Assembly (NCBI GenBank): GCA_033852075.1
Contig: JAWSVC010000005.1
Location: 1-64,000 of the forward strand
Length of the DNA stretch: 64,000 nt
Direction: 5' to 3'
From: QZLE01 sp033852075
GTDB lineage: Bacteria; Pseudomonadota; Gammaproteobacteria; QZLD01
The position numbers and the translations under genes are program-made. The notes below the pieces were generated by a model. The model was not told the origin of the DNA. It did not search any database and was given only the letters and a program-made list of their open reading frames with translations. How positions within the stretch are numbered: position 1 is the stretch's first letter; each line of letters opens with the position of its first letter. This document shows, piece by piece, positions 55,200 to 62,625 of this stretch.

Positions 55200-56312
55200 A
55201 TGGGGAAAAACTTGAATAAAACAAACTTAGAAAAGCTAAAAGCATATCTTTTTTTGAGTAGGGTGCCGGGAATTGGTGCGCGGCGTCTCGGAGTGCTTTA
55301 TGACTTTTATGAAGACGTTACCAATATTATAGAGGCGCCACGAGCCGAATTATTGCAGGTTGGTATTCCGGAAAAGATAGTAAATCAGATTAAAAAACCT
55401 AAATGGGATGAGGTTGAAAAAGATCTTGAGTGGCTTGAAGGAGAAAATAATCACGTAGTTACCTTTGATGATGAAGAATATCCATTGATGTTAAGGGAAG
55501 AGGTGTCTGCTCCTCCAGTCCTTTATGTATGTGGTGACATACGATTATTTAATCAGCGTCAAATAGCTATGGTGGGCAGTCGGAATGCTTCTGCTTATGG
55601 TAAGCAGGTTGCATATGATTTTGCGGCAGATTTTTCTCATAGTAAGATAATAGTAACAAGCGGTTTAGCGCTTGGGATTGACGCTTCAAGCCATAAAGGA
55701 GCATTAACCGGAGAGGCCGGGACCATAGCAGTAACAGCTACTGGTTTAGATAGGGTTTATCCTGCAAGGCATAAGGAATTAGCACACCAGATAGCCGAAA
55801 ATGGTGCCTTGGTTTCAGAGTTTCCATTAGGTACCCCGCCAAAGACGGAAAATTTCCCACGTAGAAATCGAATAATTAGTGGAATGGCTGCAGCAACCCT
55901 TGTAGTTGAGGCAGCTAAAAAAAGCGGTTCTCTAATTACCGCACGCTATGCTATGGAGCAGGGCAGAGAGGTTTTTGCAATTCCTGGATCAATAAATAAT
56001 CCTTTATCAAAAGGATGTCATGAACTTATCAAGAATGGGGCTAAGTTGGTTGAAACAGCTGATGACATAATCAGTGAGATTGGATCATTATTTTTAGTAA
56101 CAGATAAAAAAAGTATAAAAAAACCAGAGTCGAAATTAGATCATGAATACAATGATTTACTGGAACAAATAGGCTATGAACCAACTTCTGTGGATCTTTT
56201 AGTAGAAAAAACAGGATTGACTCCTGATGTTATTTGTTCCATGCTGCTAATATTAGAGATGGATGGACTTGTAGAGTCCGGAGCTGGTGGTATATATAAC
56301 AGGATTAGGTAA
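55200..56312 (+). CDS. dprA: DNA processing protein DprA
   Basis: DprA loads RecA on incoming single-stranded DNA during natural transformation. The 370-aa protein has an N-terminal helical (SAM or HhH-like) region (FLSRVPGIGARRLGVLYD), the Rossmann-fold Smf core with MVGSRNASAYGKQVAYDFA, SGLALGIDASSHKGAL, FPLGTPP, FPRRNRIISGMAAATLVVEAA and a C-terminal winged-helix domain (from about 310). It precedes smg by 9 nt. Confidence 0.95.
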   Translation: MGKNLNKTNLEKLKAYLFLSRVPGIGARRLGVLYDFYEDVTNIIEAPRAELLQVGIPEKIVNQIKKPKWDEVEKDLEWLEGENNHVVTFDDEEYPLMLREEVSAPPVLYVCGDIRLFNQRQIAMVGSRNASAYGKQVAYDFAADFSHSKIIVTSGLALGIDASSHKGALTGEAGTIAVTATGLDRVYPARHKELAHQIAENGALVSEFPLGTPPKTENFPRRNRIISGMAAATLVVEAAKKSGSLITARYAMEQGREVFAIPGSINNPLSKGCHELIKNGAKLVETADDIISEIGSLFLVTDKKSIKKPESKLDHEYNDLLEQIGYEPTSVDLLVEKTGLTPDVICSMLLILEMDGLVESGAGGIYNRIR

Positions 56313-56321
56313 GATCTGGTT

Positions 56322-56777
56322 ATGAAGCAAGATATGATAGAGATGTTGGTTTATCTATGTGAAAATGGCTTCACAAATGCGATCGAATGCGCAGATGATG
56401 TAGTTGAACCAGAAAGAGCCGAACCTGACGAGTATGAACTATCAGCGCCGCCGTATCCTGATGGCAGTGAAAAGAAGATATTTAAAATATTGGCTGATCA
56501 GCCAGATTCCCAACGAGTATTTACAGGTGATGAGCTGGAACATATTAGTCCAGAGGTGCGAAGCTATATCCTATTGCTAAGTAATATCGGTGTGTTAGAT
56601 CATGAACAGCGAGAAATGGTGATAGAGTATCTTATGGAAGTTAATGATCCTCTTCCAAATTTAGATGATCTTAAGTGGGCGGTTATTATGTCTTTATGTT
56701 ATGAGCCGATGAAAGAGGCGCTGGATTCACTTCCAGAGACAGCTTTCGTAGGCGACCTGTCCGAAGTTTGGCACTAA
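56322..56777 (+). CDS. smg: Smg family protein (DUF494)
   Basis: A 151-aa protein of the Smg/DUF494 family. The N-terminal MIEMLVYLCEN and the C-terminal NLDDLKWAVIMSLC are family signatures. Function is unknown. It is next to dprA, as usual in gammaproteobacteria. Confidence 0.93.
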   Translation: MKQDMIEMLVYLCENGFTNAIECADDVVEPERAEPDEYELSAPPYPDGSEKKIFKILADQPDSQRVFTGDELEHISPEVRSYILLLSNIGVLDHEQREMVIEYLMEVNDPLPNLDDLKWAVIMSLCYEPMKEALDSLPETAFVGDLSEVWH

Positions 56778-56792
56778 AATTTTGGTATATTT

Positions 56793-56890
56793 CTCCAATA
56801 TCTTTGTTGCAATTCGTTAAAAAATGAGTCGCCTACAAATTAGTAGGCTCAACATCTTTTTACCGAATTGCGCCGCGATCTTGGAAAAAT
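56793..56890 (+). repeat. Hairpin-forming dispersed repeat, copy 2
   Basis: Starts 16 nt after the smg stop. It matches the unit at 33831 (CCAATATCT, GTTGCAATT, GTTAAAAAATG, TCAACATCTTTTTA, GCGCC, GATCT) but its apical stem is GCCTAC (56831-56836) with GTAGGC (56843-56848) over AAATTA, in place of ACGCAC/GTGCGT. Pairing is kept while sequence differs. Confidence 0.85.
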
Positions 56891-56934
56891 ACTCACAATA
56901 TTAAAATTTCTGCATACATGACGTTTTTAATAAT

Positions 56935-56969
56935 TTCGTAGTTATTAGAAAATATCTAAAAATTACGAA
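56935..56969. other. Hairpin upstream of yrdD
   Basis: TTCGTAGTTATTAGA (56935-56949) pairs with TCTAAAAATTACGAA (56955-56969) apart from one mismatch and one G-T. It ends about 54 nt before the yrdD ATG and is followed by CTCTCTTTTT. It might end transcription from dprA-smg or serve as a leader structure. Confidence 0.6.
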
Positions 56970-57023
56970 CTCTCTTTTTAGAAAAATCTATATAATTATT
57001 TCTTAGAAAGTTACAATCTCTCT

Positions 57024-57530
57024 ATGAATACTTCCCCTGAAAAATGTCCCCGTTGTGGATCAAACTTGGTTAAGCGTAGTGGAAAGTTTGGTGATTTCTT
57101 TGCCTGCTCGGCTTATCCCAAGTGCAACTACACGGTAACGGCAGAGCCAAAACCGCAACAAGATATTGTGCATGGAAAGAGTTGCCCTGTGTGTGGTGGG
57201 AAGGTGGTTGTGAGAGATGGCGAACATGGCAGATTTTTTGGCTGTGATAATTTTCCAATTTGTAAGTGGTCTGCCTCTTCTCTCGCCCCCAAGGCCAAAG
57301 AGTTCGATTGCCCTCAGTGTTCAGTTGGGGTATTGAAGAAAAGATTAAGTAAGAAAGATAAAGAATTTTGGTCTTGTTCAAATTTTCCAAATTGCGATTA
57401 TACTTTGCCTAAAGAACCTTTTGATCGTGCATGTCCTCATTGTGCATGGCCAGTAACCATGGAGAAGGTTACCAAACGTAAGGGTAGGGAGCAGGTGTGT
57501 CCCAAATGCAAGCGGACTTTCCCTTTGTAA
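57024..57530 (+). CDS. yrdD: Multi-zinc-ribbon protein YrdD (topoisomerase C4 zinc-finger type)
   Basis: A 168-aa protein made of four Cys4 zinc ribbons: CPRCGSNLVKRSG, CPVCGGKVVVRDG, CPQCSVGVLKKR and CPHCAWPVTMEK. The layout is that of E. coli YrdD, a stand-alone cousin of the TopA C-terminal zinc fingers. It precedes tsaC, as in E. coli. Its DNA- or RNA-binding role is not established. Confidence 0.92.
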   Translation: MNTSPEKCPRCGSNLVKRSGKFGDFFACSAYPKCNYTVTAEPKPQQDIVHGKSCPVCGGKVVVRDGEHGRFFGCDNFPICKWSASSLAPKAKEFDCPQCSVGVLKKRLSKKDKEFWSCSNFPNCDYTLPKEPFDRACPHCAWPVTMEKVTKRKGREQVCPKCKRTFPL

Positions 57531-57596
57531 CTTATAAGTTGTTGTTTGGCTGTATCGGTTTTCTTTTAGTTGTTTAATAGCATTAAAGGAATAATA

Positions 57597-58163
57597 ATGA
57601 GTTCCCATATCAAATGCGTAATTGCACGTAAGGCCTTGGAACAGGGTGGAGTGATTGCTTATCCGACTGAGGCTGTTTTTGGTCTTGGTTGTGATCCAAT
57701 GGATCGTGAAGCGGTTTTTCGCATATTAGATCTTAAAGAACGTCATGTTAAACATGGTATGATTCTTATAGCATCAAGTATTAATCAGTTGGTTGATTAT
57801 ATCGAGCCATTGAAAAACTTAGGTGAATTGCGAGCTAAAGAGATTAGAACCTCGTGGCCCGGCGGCAACACATGGATACTGCCATGTAAGCCAACGGTTC
57901 CATATTGGATAACTGGCATTCATAGAACATTGGCAGTAAGGGTTACTGATCATCCGATTGCAGCGAAGATTTGTGAATACTATGGTGGACCTATAGTATC
58001 TACAAGTGCTAATGTGCATGGGCGTGAACCAACCCGTACAGTTTTCGAAACCTATAAGGTATTTGGTGACAGTGTTGATTATATTATGCCAGGGGTTGTT
58101 GATAAGAATAAAAGCCCGTCGGTAATTCGGGATGGACTCACTGGTAAGGTATTAAGAAACTAG
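57597..58163 (+). CDS. tsaC: L-threonylcarbamoyladenylate synthase TsaC (YrdC)
   Basis: Makes threonylcarbamoyl-AMP for t6A37 of ANN-decoding tRNAs. I start at the ATG of MSSHIKCVIARK (188 aa), with AAAGGA upstream. The Sua5/YrdC fold shows GGVIAYPTEAVFGLGCDP, RLDLKERH-like KERHVKHGMILIAS and SWPGGNTWILP. It ends 12 nt into ampE on the other strand (convergent overlap). Confidence 0.94.
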   Translation: MSSHIKCVIARKALEQGGVIAYPTEAVFGLGCDPMDREAVFRILDLKERHVKHGMILIASSINQLVDYIEPLKNLGELRAKEIRTSWPGGNTWILPCKPTVPYWITGIHRTLAVRVTDHPIAAKICEYYGGPIVSTSANVHGREPTRTVFETYKVFGDSVDYIMPGVVDKNKSPSVIRDGLTGKVLRN

Positions 58164-59033
58164 GTTGGTTAATGTTAATATTGCAATTACAGCCAGCCAA
58201 ACCACAGTGGTTCTGGTAATAAGGTCGCGGGCATCTTTAACCTCTTCTACACCATACTCTTGTTTTTCAACTGATACATCCATCTTAAGGGCTCCTAATC
58301 CAGCAGCAAGAAGAATGTTGTGGTTGGAGTTTATCGATGCGTGAGGGATATGAAGCCATGCCTCAAAAGACTCTACAAAACTTCCAGCCATTGCAAATGT
58401 AATAGCCGTAAGGCGTGAGGGTATCCAGTCGATAATAAAAACCAATTTATCAATTAAAAGATTACAGTGATGGCCGGTAATGCAGTCATGGTTATTGTAA
58501 TCACGTAAGATTATGCAGCAGCGATAAGCAAATGCTCCAACAGGTCCTAGTGCCATAAACCAGAATAAGATTGCGAATACTTTTTCATTGGAACCAATAA
58601 TTAAAGTTTTTACCACCTTTTCGGGTAAGGTTGTTGTGTCGGTCTTGTCATGAGATTCAGGGTTTTCAAATACAAGAGCATTGTAGGCTGCAGAATCGTA
58701 ATCACCCTGTTCCCATGATTCTATAAAAGGTTCTAACATTCGATCAAAATTGCGTGATCCAAGGCAATAGATTAATACTGCAGCACCGAAGATAAAGGTT
58801 GGGATATGATAGAAAACTCCTGAAAGCAGATATTGTATTATTCCGATCATGAAAATTGCTGGAATAAGTATAACTATGGTTTCAACGGTATCGTTTTCTT
58901 TTGGCGATACCTTTTTTGTAAGAGTTATTGCCCATTCAAAATATTTTAATAAATGGCTTGGATCAGAATAATAATCAACCGAAGCTACATGTTTACGAAA
59001 CAAAAACGCAAGTACAATTTGTATGAGTTTCAT
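58152..59033 (-). CDS. ampE: AmpE family regulatory membrane protein
   Basis: A 293-aa protein with about four membrane segments (ETIVILIPAIFMIGIIQYLL, HIPTFIFGAAVLIYCLGS, VFAILFWFMALGPVGAFAYR and TTVVWLAVIAILTLTNL). It is downstream of ampD, as in E. coli ampDE. DWIPSRLTAITFAMAGSF is a family-like stretch. It is thought to sense or signal in the beta-lactamase pathway. Confidence 0.86.
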   Translation of the reverse strand: MKLIQIVLAFLFRKHVASVDYYSDPSHLLKYFEWAITLTKKVSPKENDTVETIVILIPAIFMIGIIQYLLSGVFYHIPTFIFGAAVLIYCLGSRNFDRMLEPFIESWEQGDYDSAAYNALVFENPESHDKTDTTTLPEKVVKTLIIGSNEKVFAILFWFMALGPVGAFAYRCCIILRDYNNHDCITGHHCNLLIDKLVFIIDWIPSRLTAITFAMAGSFVESFEAWLHIPHASINSNHNILLAAGLGALKMDVSVEKQEYGVEEVKDARDLITRTTVVWLAVIAILTLTNLVS

Positions 59034-59048
59034 GAATAGCTTCCTTGT

Positions 59049-59600
59049 TTACCACTTTAAATTTTTTGTTAGTCTTTTCCAGTCGAAATATGGCCCCGGA
59101 TCAGTTTTTCTGCCTGGAGCAATGTTGCTATGACCGGTTATATTGCCTTCCTTAATACAAGGATAGTGCGAAATCAGCAAATTGGTAATATTTATTAGTT
59201 TTTCGTATTGTTTTTCCGTAAATGGCTCAAAATCAGAGCCTTCGAGTTCAATACCTATGGAAAACTCATTGCAGCGTTCTTTGCCATTAAAGCACGACTG
59301 TCCAGCATGCCATGCAGATTCAGTGATTGGTACATACTGAATTATGGAGCCATCACGCCTGATTAATAGATGGGATGAAACCTCAAGGTGAGCAATTTCT
59401 TTAAAATATGGATGCGCATCCGGATCAAGACGATTACAGAAAAGATCGGTGATCCAATTGTCGCCATATTGTTGCGGTGGAAGGCTGATATTATGGATCA
59501 CAATTAATTCAATTTTTGATCCTGTTGGGCGAGGGGAGTGGTTTGGGGATGGCTCATGAGCAATCCCCTCTATCCATCCGTTTTCAGGATCAAGCAACAT
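59049..59600 (-). CDS. ampD: 1,6-anhydro-N-acetylmuramyl-L-alanine amidase AmpD
   Basis: A cytosolic zinc amidase that cleaves anhydro-muropeptides for cell-wall recycling. The 183-aa protein starts at the ATG of MLLDPENGWIEG. The zinc ligand His is in VIHNISLPP, the catalytic Glu in ELEGSDFEPF and the second zinc His and Asp in GHSNIAPGRKTDPG. Its ATG overlaps the stop of the kinase gene by one base (TGATG), which supports this start over a longer frame beginning at 59660. Confidence 0.95.
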   Translation of the reverse strand: MLLDPENGWIEGIAHEPSPNHSPRPTGSKIELIVIHNISLPPQQYGDNWITDLFCNRLDPDAHPYFKEIAHLEVSSHLLIRRDGSIIQYVPITESAWHAGQSCFNGKERCNEFSIGIELEGSDFEPFTEKQYEKLINITNLLISHYPCIKEGNITGHSNIAPGRKTDPGPYFDWKRLTKNLKW

Positions 59601-60532
59601 CAAAAATCGTTTCCAAATGATTCTTGATATAGTTGATGGAAGCGGTCCATAGTAAAACAATGATTTTGCGTGCCCGCAGATGCTATTTTGATCGCACCCA
59701 TCAAAGAACTGATACGCCCAATGGTGGTCCAGTCATATTGATTAATCAATCCAAAGATTAGACCTGCTCGGTATGAATCGCCGCAACCGGTAGGGTCAAT
59801 TATTGCTTCAGCATTTGCTGGTTCGATCTCAATCTTTTTACCTTCGGTATAGATAACGGATCCTTTGGCTCCAAGGGTAACTATTAGAGCACTTACCTTA
59901 GAGGCAATCTCTTCGGCATTTATGCCGGTTTTATCTACCAGCATCTGGAGTTCATAGTCATTTACGGCTACCCAGGTTGCCTTATCGATAAAATCTAGTA
60001 GTTCAGATCCGCCAAACATAGGTAATCCTTGTCCGGGGTCAAAAATAAACGGGATATTATGATCAGCAAATTGTTGAGCATGCTTGATCATCCCTTCTCG
60101 ACCATTCGGGGAAACGATGCCAATCTTGATATCGTTTTCATCAGGGACATCAGTTTGATGTGTTTCTTCCATAGCCCCCGGGTGGAAGGCTGTGATTTGA
60201 TTATCATCTTGATCAGTTATGATATATGCTTGAGCGGTGTAGCGATCTTCAATTACTTTTAGTAACGAACAGTCCACACCCTTTTCTTCAAGCCAGTTGT
60301 TGTATGGCACAAAGTCACTGCCAACGGTTGCCAAAGGTCTGGAGTTAATTCCGAGAAGTTTTAGGTTGTAAGCTATATTTCCGGCACATCCGCCGAATTC
60401 ACGGCGCAGCTTTGGAGTTAAAAAAGAAATATTAAGCATATGAACTTTGTCTGGCAGGATGTGGTTTTTAAATTTATCCTGAAAGTTCATGATATTATCA
60501 AAGGCCATAGAGCCGCTAACTATTACTGACAT
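59600..60532 (-). CDS. PfkB family carbohydrate kinase
   Basis: A 310-aa ribokinase-like sugar or nucleoside kinase. The N-terminal GSMAFDNIMNF, the GGCAGNIAYNLKLLG substrate-binding signature and the C-terminal ATP-binding DPTGCGDSYRAGLIFGL with the catalytic Asp are clear. The substrate is not determined; the NGREGMIKHAQQF lid region is compatible with adenosine or sugar kinases. It is linked to ampD by overlapping start and stop and to dgkA by a 6-nt gap. Confidence 0.9.
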   Translation of the reverse strand: MSVIVSGSMAFDNIMNFQDKFKNHILPDKVHMLNISFLTPKLRREFGGCAGNIAYNLKLLGINSRPLATVGSDFVPYNNWLEEKGVDCSLLKVIEDRYTAQAYIITDQDDNQITAFHPGAMEETHQTDVPDENDIKIGIVSPNGREGMIKHAQQFADHNIPFIFDPGQGLPMFGGSELLDFIDKATWVAVNDYELQMLVDKTGINAEEIASKVSALIVTLGAKGSVIYTEGKKIEIEPANAEAIIDPTGCGDSYRAGLIFGLINQYDWTTIGRISSLMGAIKIASAGTQNHCFTMDRFHQLYQESFGNDF

Positions 60533-60538
60533 ATTAGA

Positions 60539-60904
60539 TTACCATTCAAAAATTATTAATGCCCAAGTGATTATTGCCATAGTGATTGCAACAGCTACTG
60601 CGGTAGAACCAATGTCCTTCGCTCTACCTGACAGGTGATGGATCTCACCGCCGAAACGATCAACTACAGCCTCAATGGCAGAATTTATTAATTCGATTAA
60701 AAAAACAGCGATGACGCTACAAACCAGCAGTATGCGTTCAACTCCATTGTTACCTAGGTATAGTCCAAGAGGGCAAAAAACGATAATTGCAAGAAGTTCG
60801 AGGCGGATAGATTCTTCATATTTGTAGGCTGATTTAAAGCCATTCCATGAATAGACGAAGGCCTTTAGGATCCTTCTAATGCCTTTGATTTCATCATTTG
60901 CCAT
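60539..60904 (-). CDS. dgkA: Diacylglycerol kinase
   Basis: A 121-aa trimeric inner-membrane kinase that recycles diacylglycerol from membrane-derived oligosaccharide and lipid A chemistry. ELINSAIEAVVDR is the family signature and three helices are visible. Length equals that of E. coli DgkA. Confidence 0.95.
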   Translation of the reverse strand: MANDEIKGIRRILKAFVYSWNGFKSAYKYEESIRLELLAIIVFCPLGLYLGNNGVERILLVCSVIAVFLIELINSAIEAVVDRFGGEIHHLSGRAKDIGSTAVAVAITMAIITWALIIFEW

Positions 60905-61226
60905 GTAGTAGAGTCATTCCCTGATTTTAGTCGCGTAAAAATCATAACATAATGGTGAGTTTCTATGAAATGTTGTGGATAACTACTAGTCATAATTGCA
61001 ATTTTATTGAGTGCTTATCAAGTTTTTTGCTTAACATTAAGTCAATATATTAAACTGTGAAAAAATGAATAAAAACAATGAAACTCGAGCAAGGTTTGGT
61101 ATATCGGTATGTGTTTTCAGGGTCTTATAGCTAATTAAGTCCTTTGTCGGAATAGATATTTGTTCTGATGAACTATAATATATGCAGATATATTTTAGAC
61201 TATTGGGTTAGTAGCTTTACCAGATT
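60905..61226. promoter_or_regulatory. Divergent region of dgkA and trkA
   Basis: This 322-bp gap holds a TGTGGATAA (reverse DnaA-box match) at 60974-60982 and a TATAAT hexamer at 61174-61179, 47 nt upstream of trkA, with no clear -35. No gene was seen. The lone box may be chance. Confidence 0.35.
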
Positions 61227-62603
61227 ATGAAGATTATCGTTTTAGGTGCCGGCCAGGTTGGCCGCTCAGTCGCATACAATCTGACAAATGAGTCGAATGA
61301 TGTAACGGTGGTTGATACAGATCATGTCGTGCTTCAAGAGCTTAATGACAGGTTGGATATACAGACAGTTGTTGGTAATGCAACTCATCCTGATATCTTG
61401 ATCCAGGCTGGAGTTGATGATGCGGATATGCTCGTTGCTGTTACTAGCAGTGATGAAGCAAACATGGTTGCATGTCAGGTTGCATATACTTTGTTTCATA
61501 CCCCAACCAAGATAGCCCGTGTTCGATCAATTGAATATCTGCGCTATCCGGAACTTTTTTCAAATGATGCCTTGCCTGTAGATGTACTTATAAGTCCGGA
61601 ACAGTTGGTTACAGAATATATCCAAAGACTAATTGAGCATCCTGGTGCTCTTCAGGTTTTGGATTTTGCTGGCGGAAGAGTCAGGCTTGTAGGGGTTAGA
61701 GCATTCTTTGGAAGTCCCCTGGTCGGTAAAGAGATTTCAGCTTTACCGGAACACTTGCCAGGGGTAGAAACTCGAGTGGCAGCCATCTTCCGTCGTGGAA
61801 AATCAATTATTCCTACTGGCAATACAGTTATTGAAGCTGATGACGAGCTTTTTTTTATTGCCGCAAAAGAATTTATTCAAAATATTATTCAGGAATTACG
61901 TCCGATTAATGCTCCTGTTAAACGTATTATGCTTGCAGGAGGCGGAAGTATAGGGAAACGATTAGCCATTGCTCTTGAATCAAAATACCGTATCAAAATA
62001 ATTGAGTTTTGTGAGGATCGTGCCAACGAGCTATCAAAATCATTACATAATACCGTTGTGTTAAATGGTAATGCTGCTGATGAAGAATTACTGCAGGAAG
62101 AGAATGTAGAGGAAGCGGATCTATATATAAGTGTTACCAATGATGATGAGGCCAATATCTTATCGGCTATGTTAGCCAAGAGGATGGGAGCTAAACGAGT
62201 AATGTCATTGATAAATCGTCCTGCTTACGTAGATCTGATCCAAGGAGGAGAGGATATTGATATCGCCATATCACCACATATGGCTACTATTGGAAGTTTA
62301 TTGGCTCACGTGCGTTTGGGAGATGTAGTGATGGCGCATTCATTAAGGCGTGGAGCTGCTGAGGCAATTGAAGCAGTTGCCCATGGTGATCCTGCTAGTT
62401 CAAAAGTGGTAGGAAGAACTATTAATGAGATAAAACTTCCTAAGGGGACAACTATTGGTGCTATCGTTCGAGATGATGAAGTGATCATGCCTCATAAAGA
62501 AGTGATCATTCAGTCAGAAGATCATGTAATTTTATTCCTTGTCGATAAACGCCGTATTCCTGACGTAGAAAAGCTATTCCAGGTTGGTTTAGCATTTATC
62601 TAA
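61227..62603 (+). CDS. trkA: Trk system potassium uptake protein TrkA
   Basis: A 458-aa peripheral protein that gates TrkH. Two RCK modules are present: the first NAD-binding motif is VLGAGQVGRSVAYNL at residues 4-18 and the second LAGGGSIGKRLAIAL near residue 235. RCK_C domains follow each. trkH starts 22 nt downstream. Confidence 0.96.
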   Translation: MKIIVLGAGQVGRSVAYNLTNESNDVTVVDTDHVVLQELNDRLDIQTVVGNATHPDILIQAGVDDADMLVAVTSSDEANMVACQVAYTLFHTPTKIARVRSIEYLRYPELFSNDALPVDVLISPEQLVTEYIQRLIEHPGALQVLDFAGGRVRLVGVRAFFGSPLVGKEISALPEHLPGVETRVAAIFRRGKSIIPTGNTVIEADDELFFIAAKEFIQNIIQELRPINAPVKRIMLAGGGSIGKRLAIALESKYRIKIIEFCEDRANELSKSLHNTVVLNGNAADEELLQEENVEEADLYISVTNDDEANILSAMLAKRMGAKRVMSLINRPAYVDLIQGGEDIDIAISPHMATIGSLLAHVRLGDVVMAHSLRRGAAEAIEAVAHGDPASSKVVGRTINEIKLPKGTTIGAIVRDDEVIMPHKEVIIQSEDHVILFLVDKRRIPDVEKLFQVGLAFI

Positions 62604-62625
62604 TGACCTATTAAAGAAATAAGAT

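Noticed and set aside
59601..59660. Longer ampD start at 59660
   Set aside because: It reads into the kinase gene; the TGATG overlap at 59600 gives a better start.
60974..60982. TGTGGATAA (reverse DnaA box) upstream of trkA
   Set aside because: It is a single box 38 kb from dnaA without other origin features. Kept only as a note in the gap entry.
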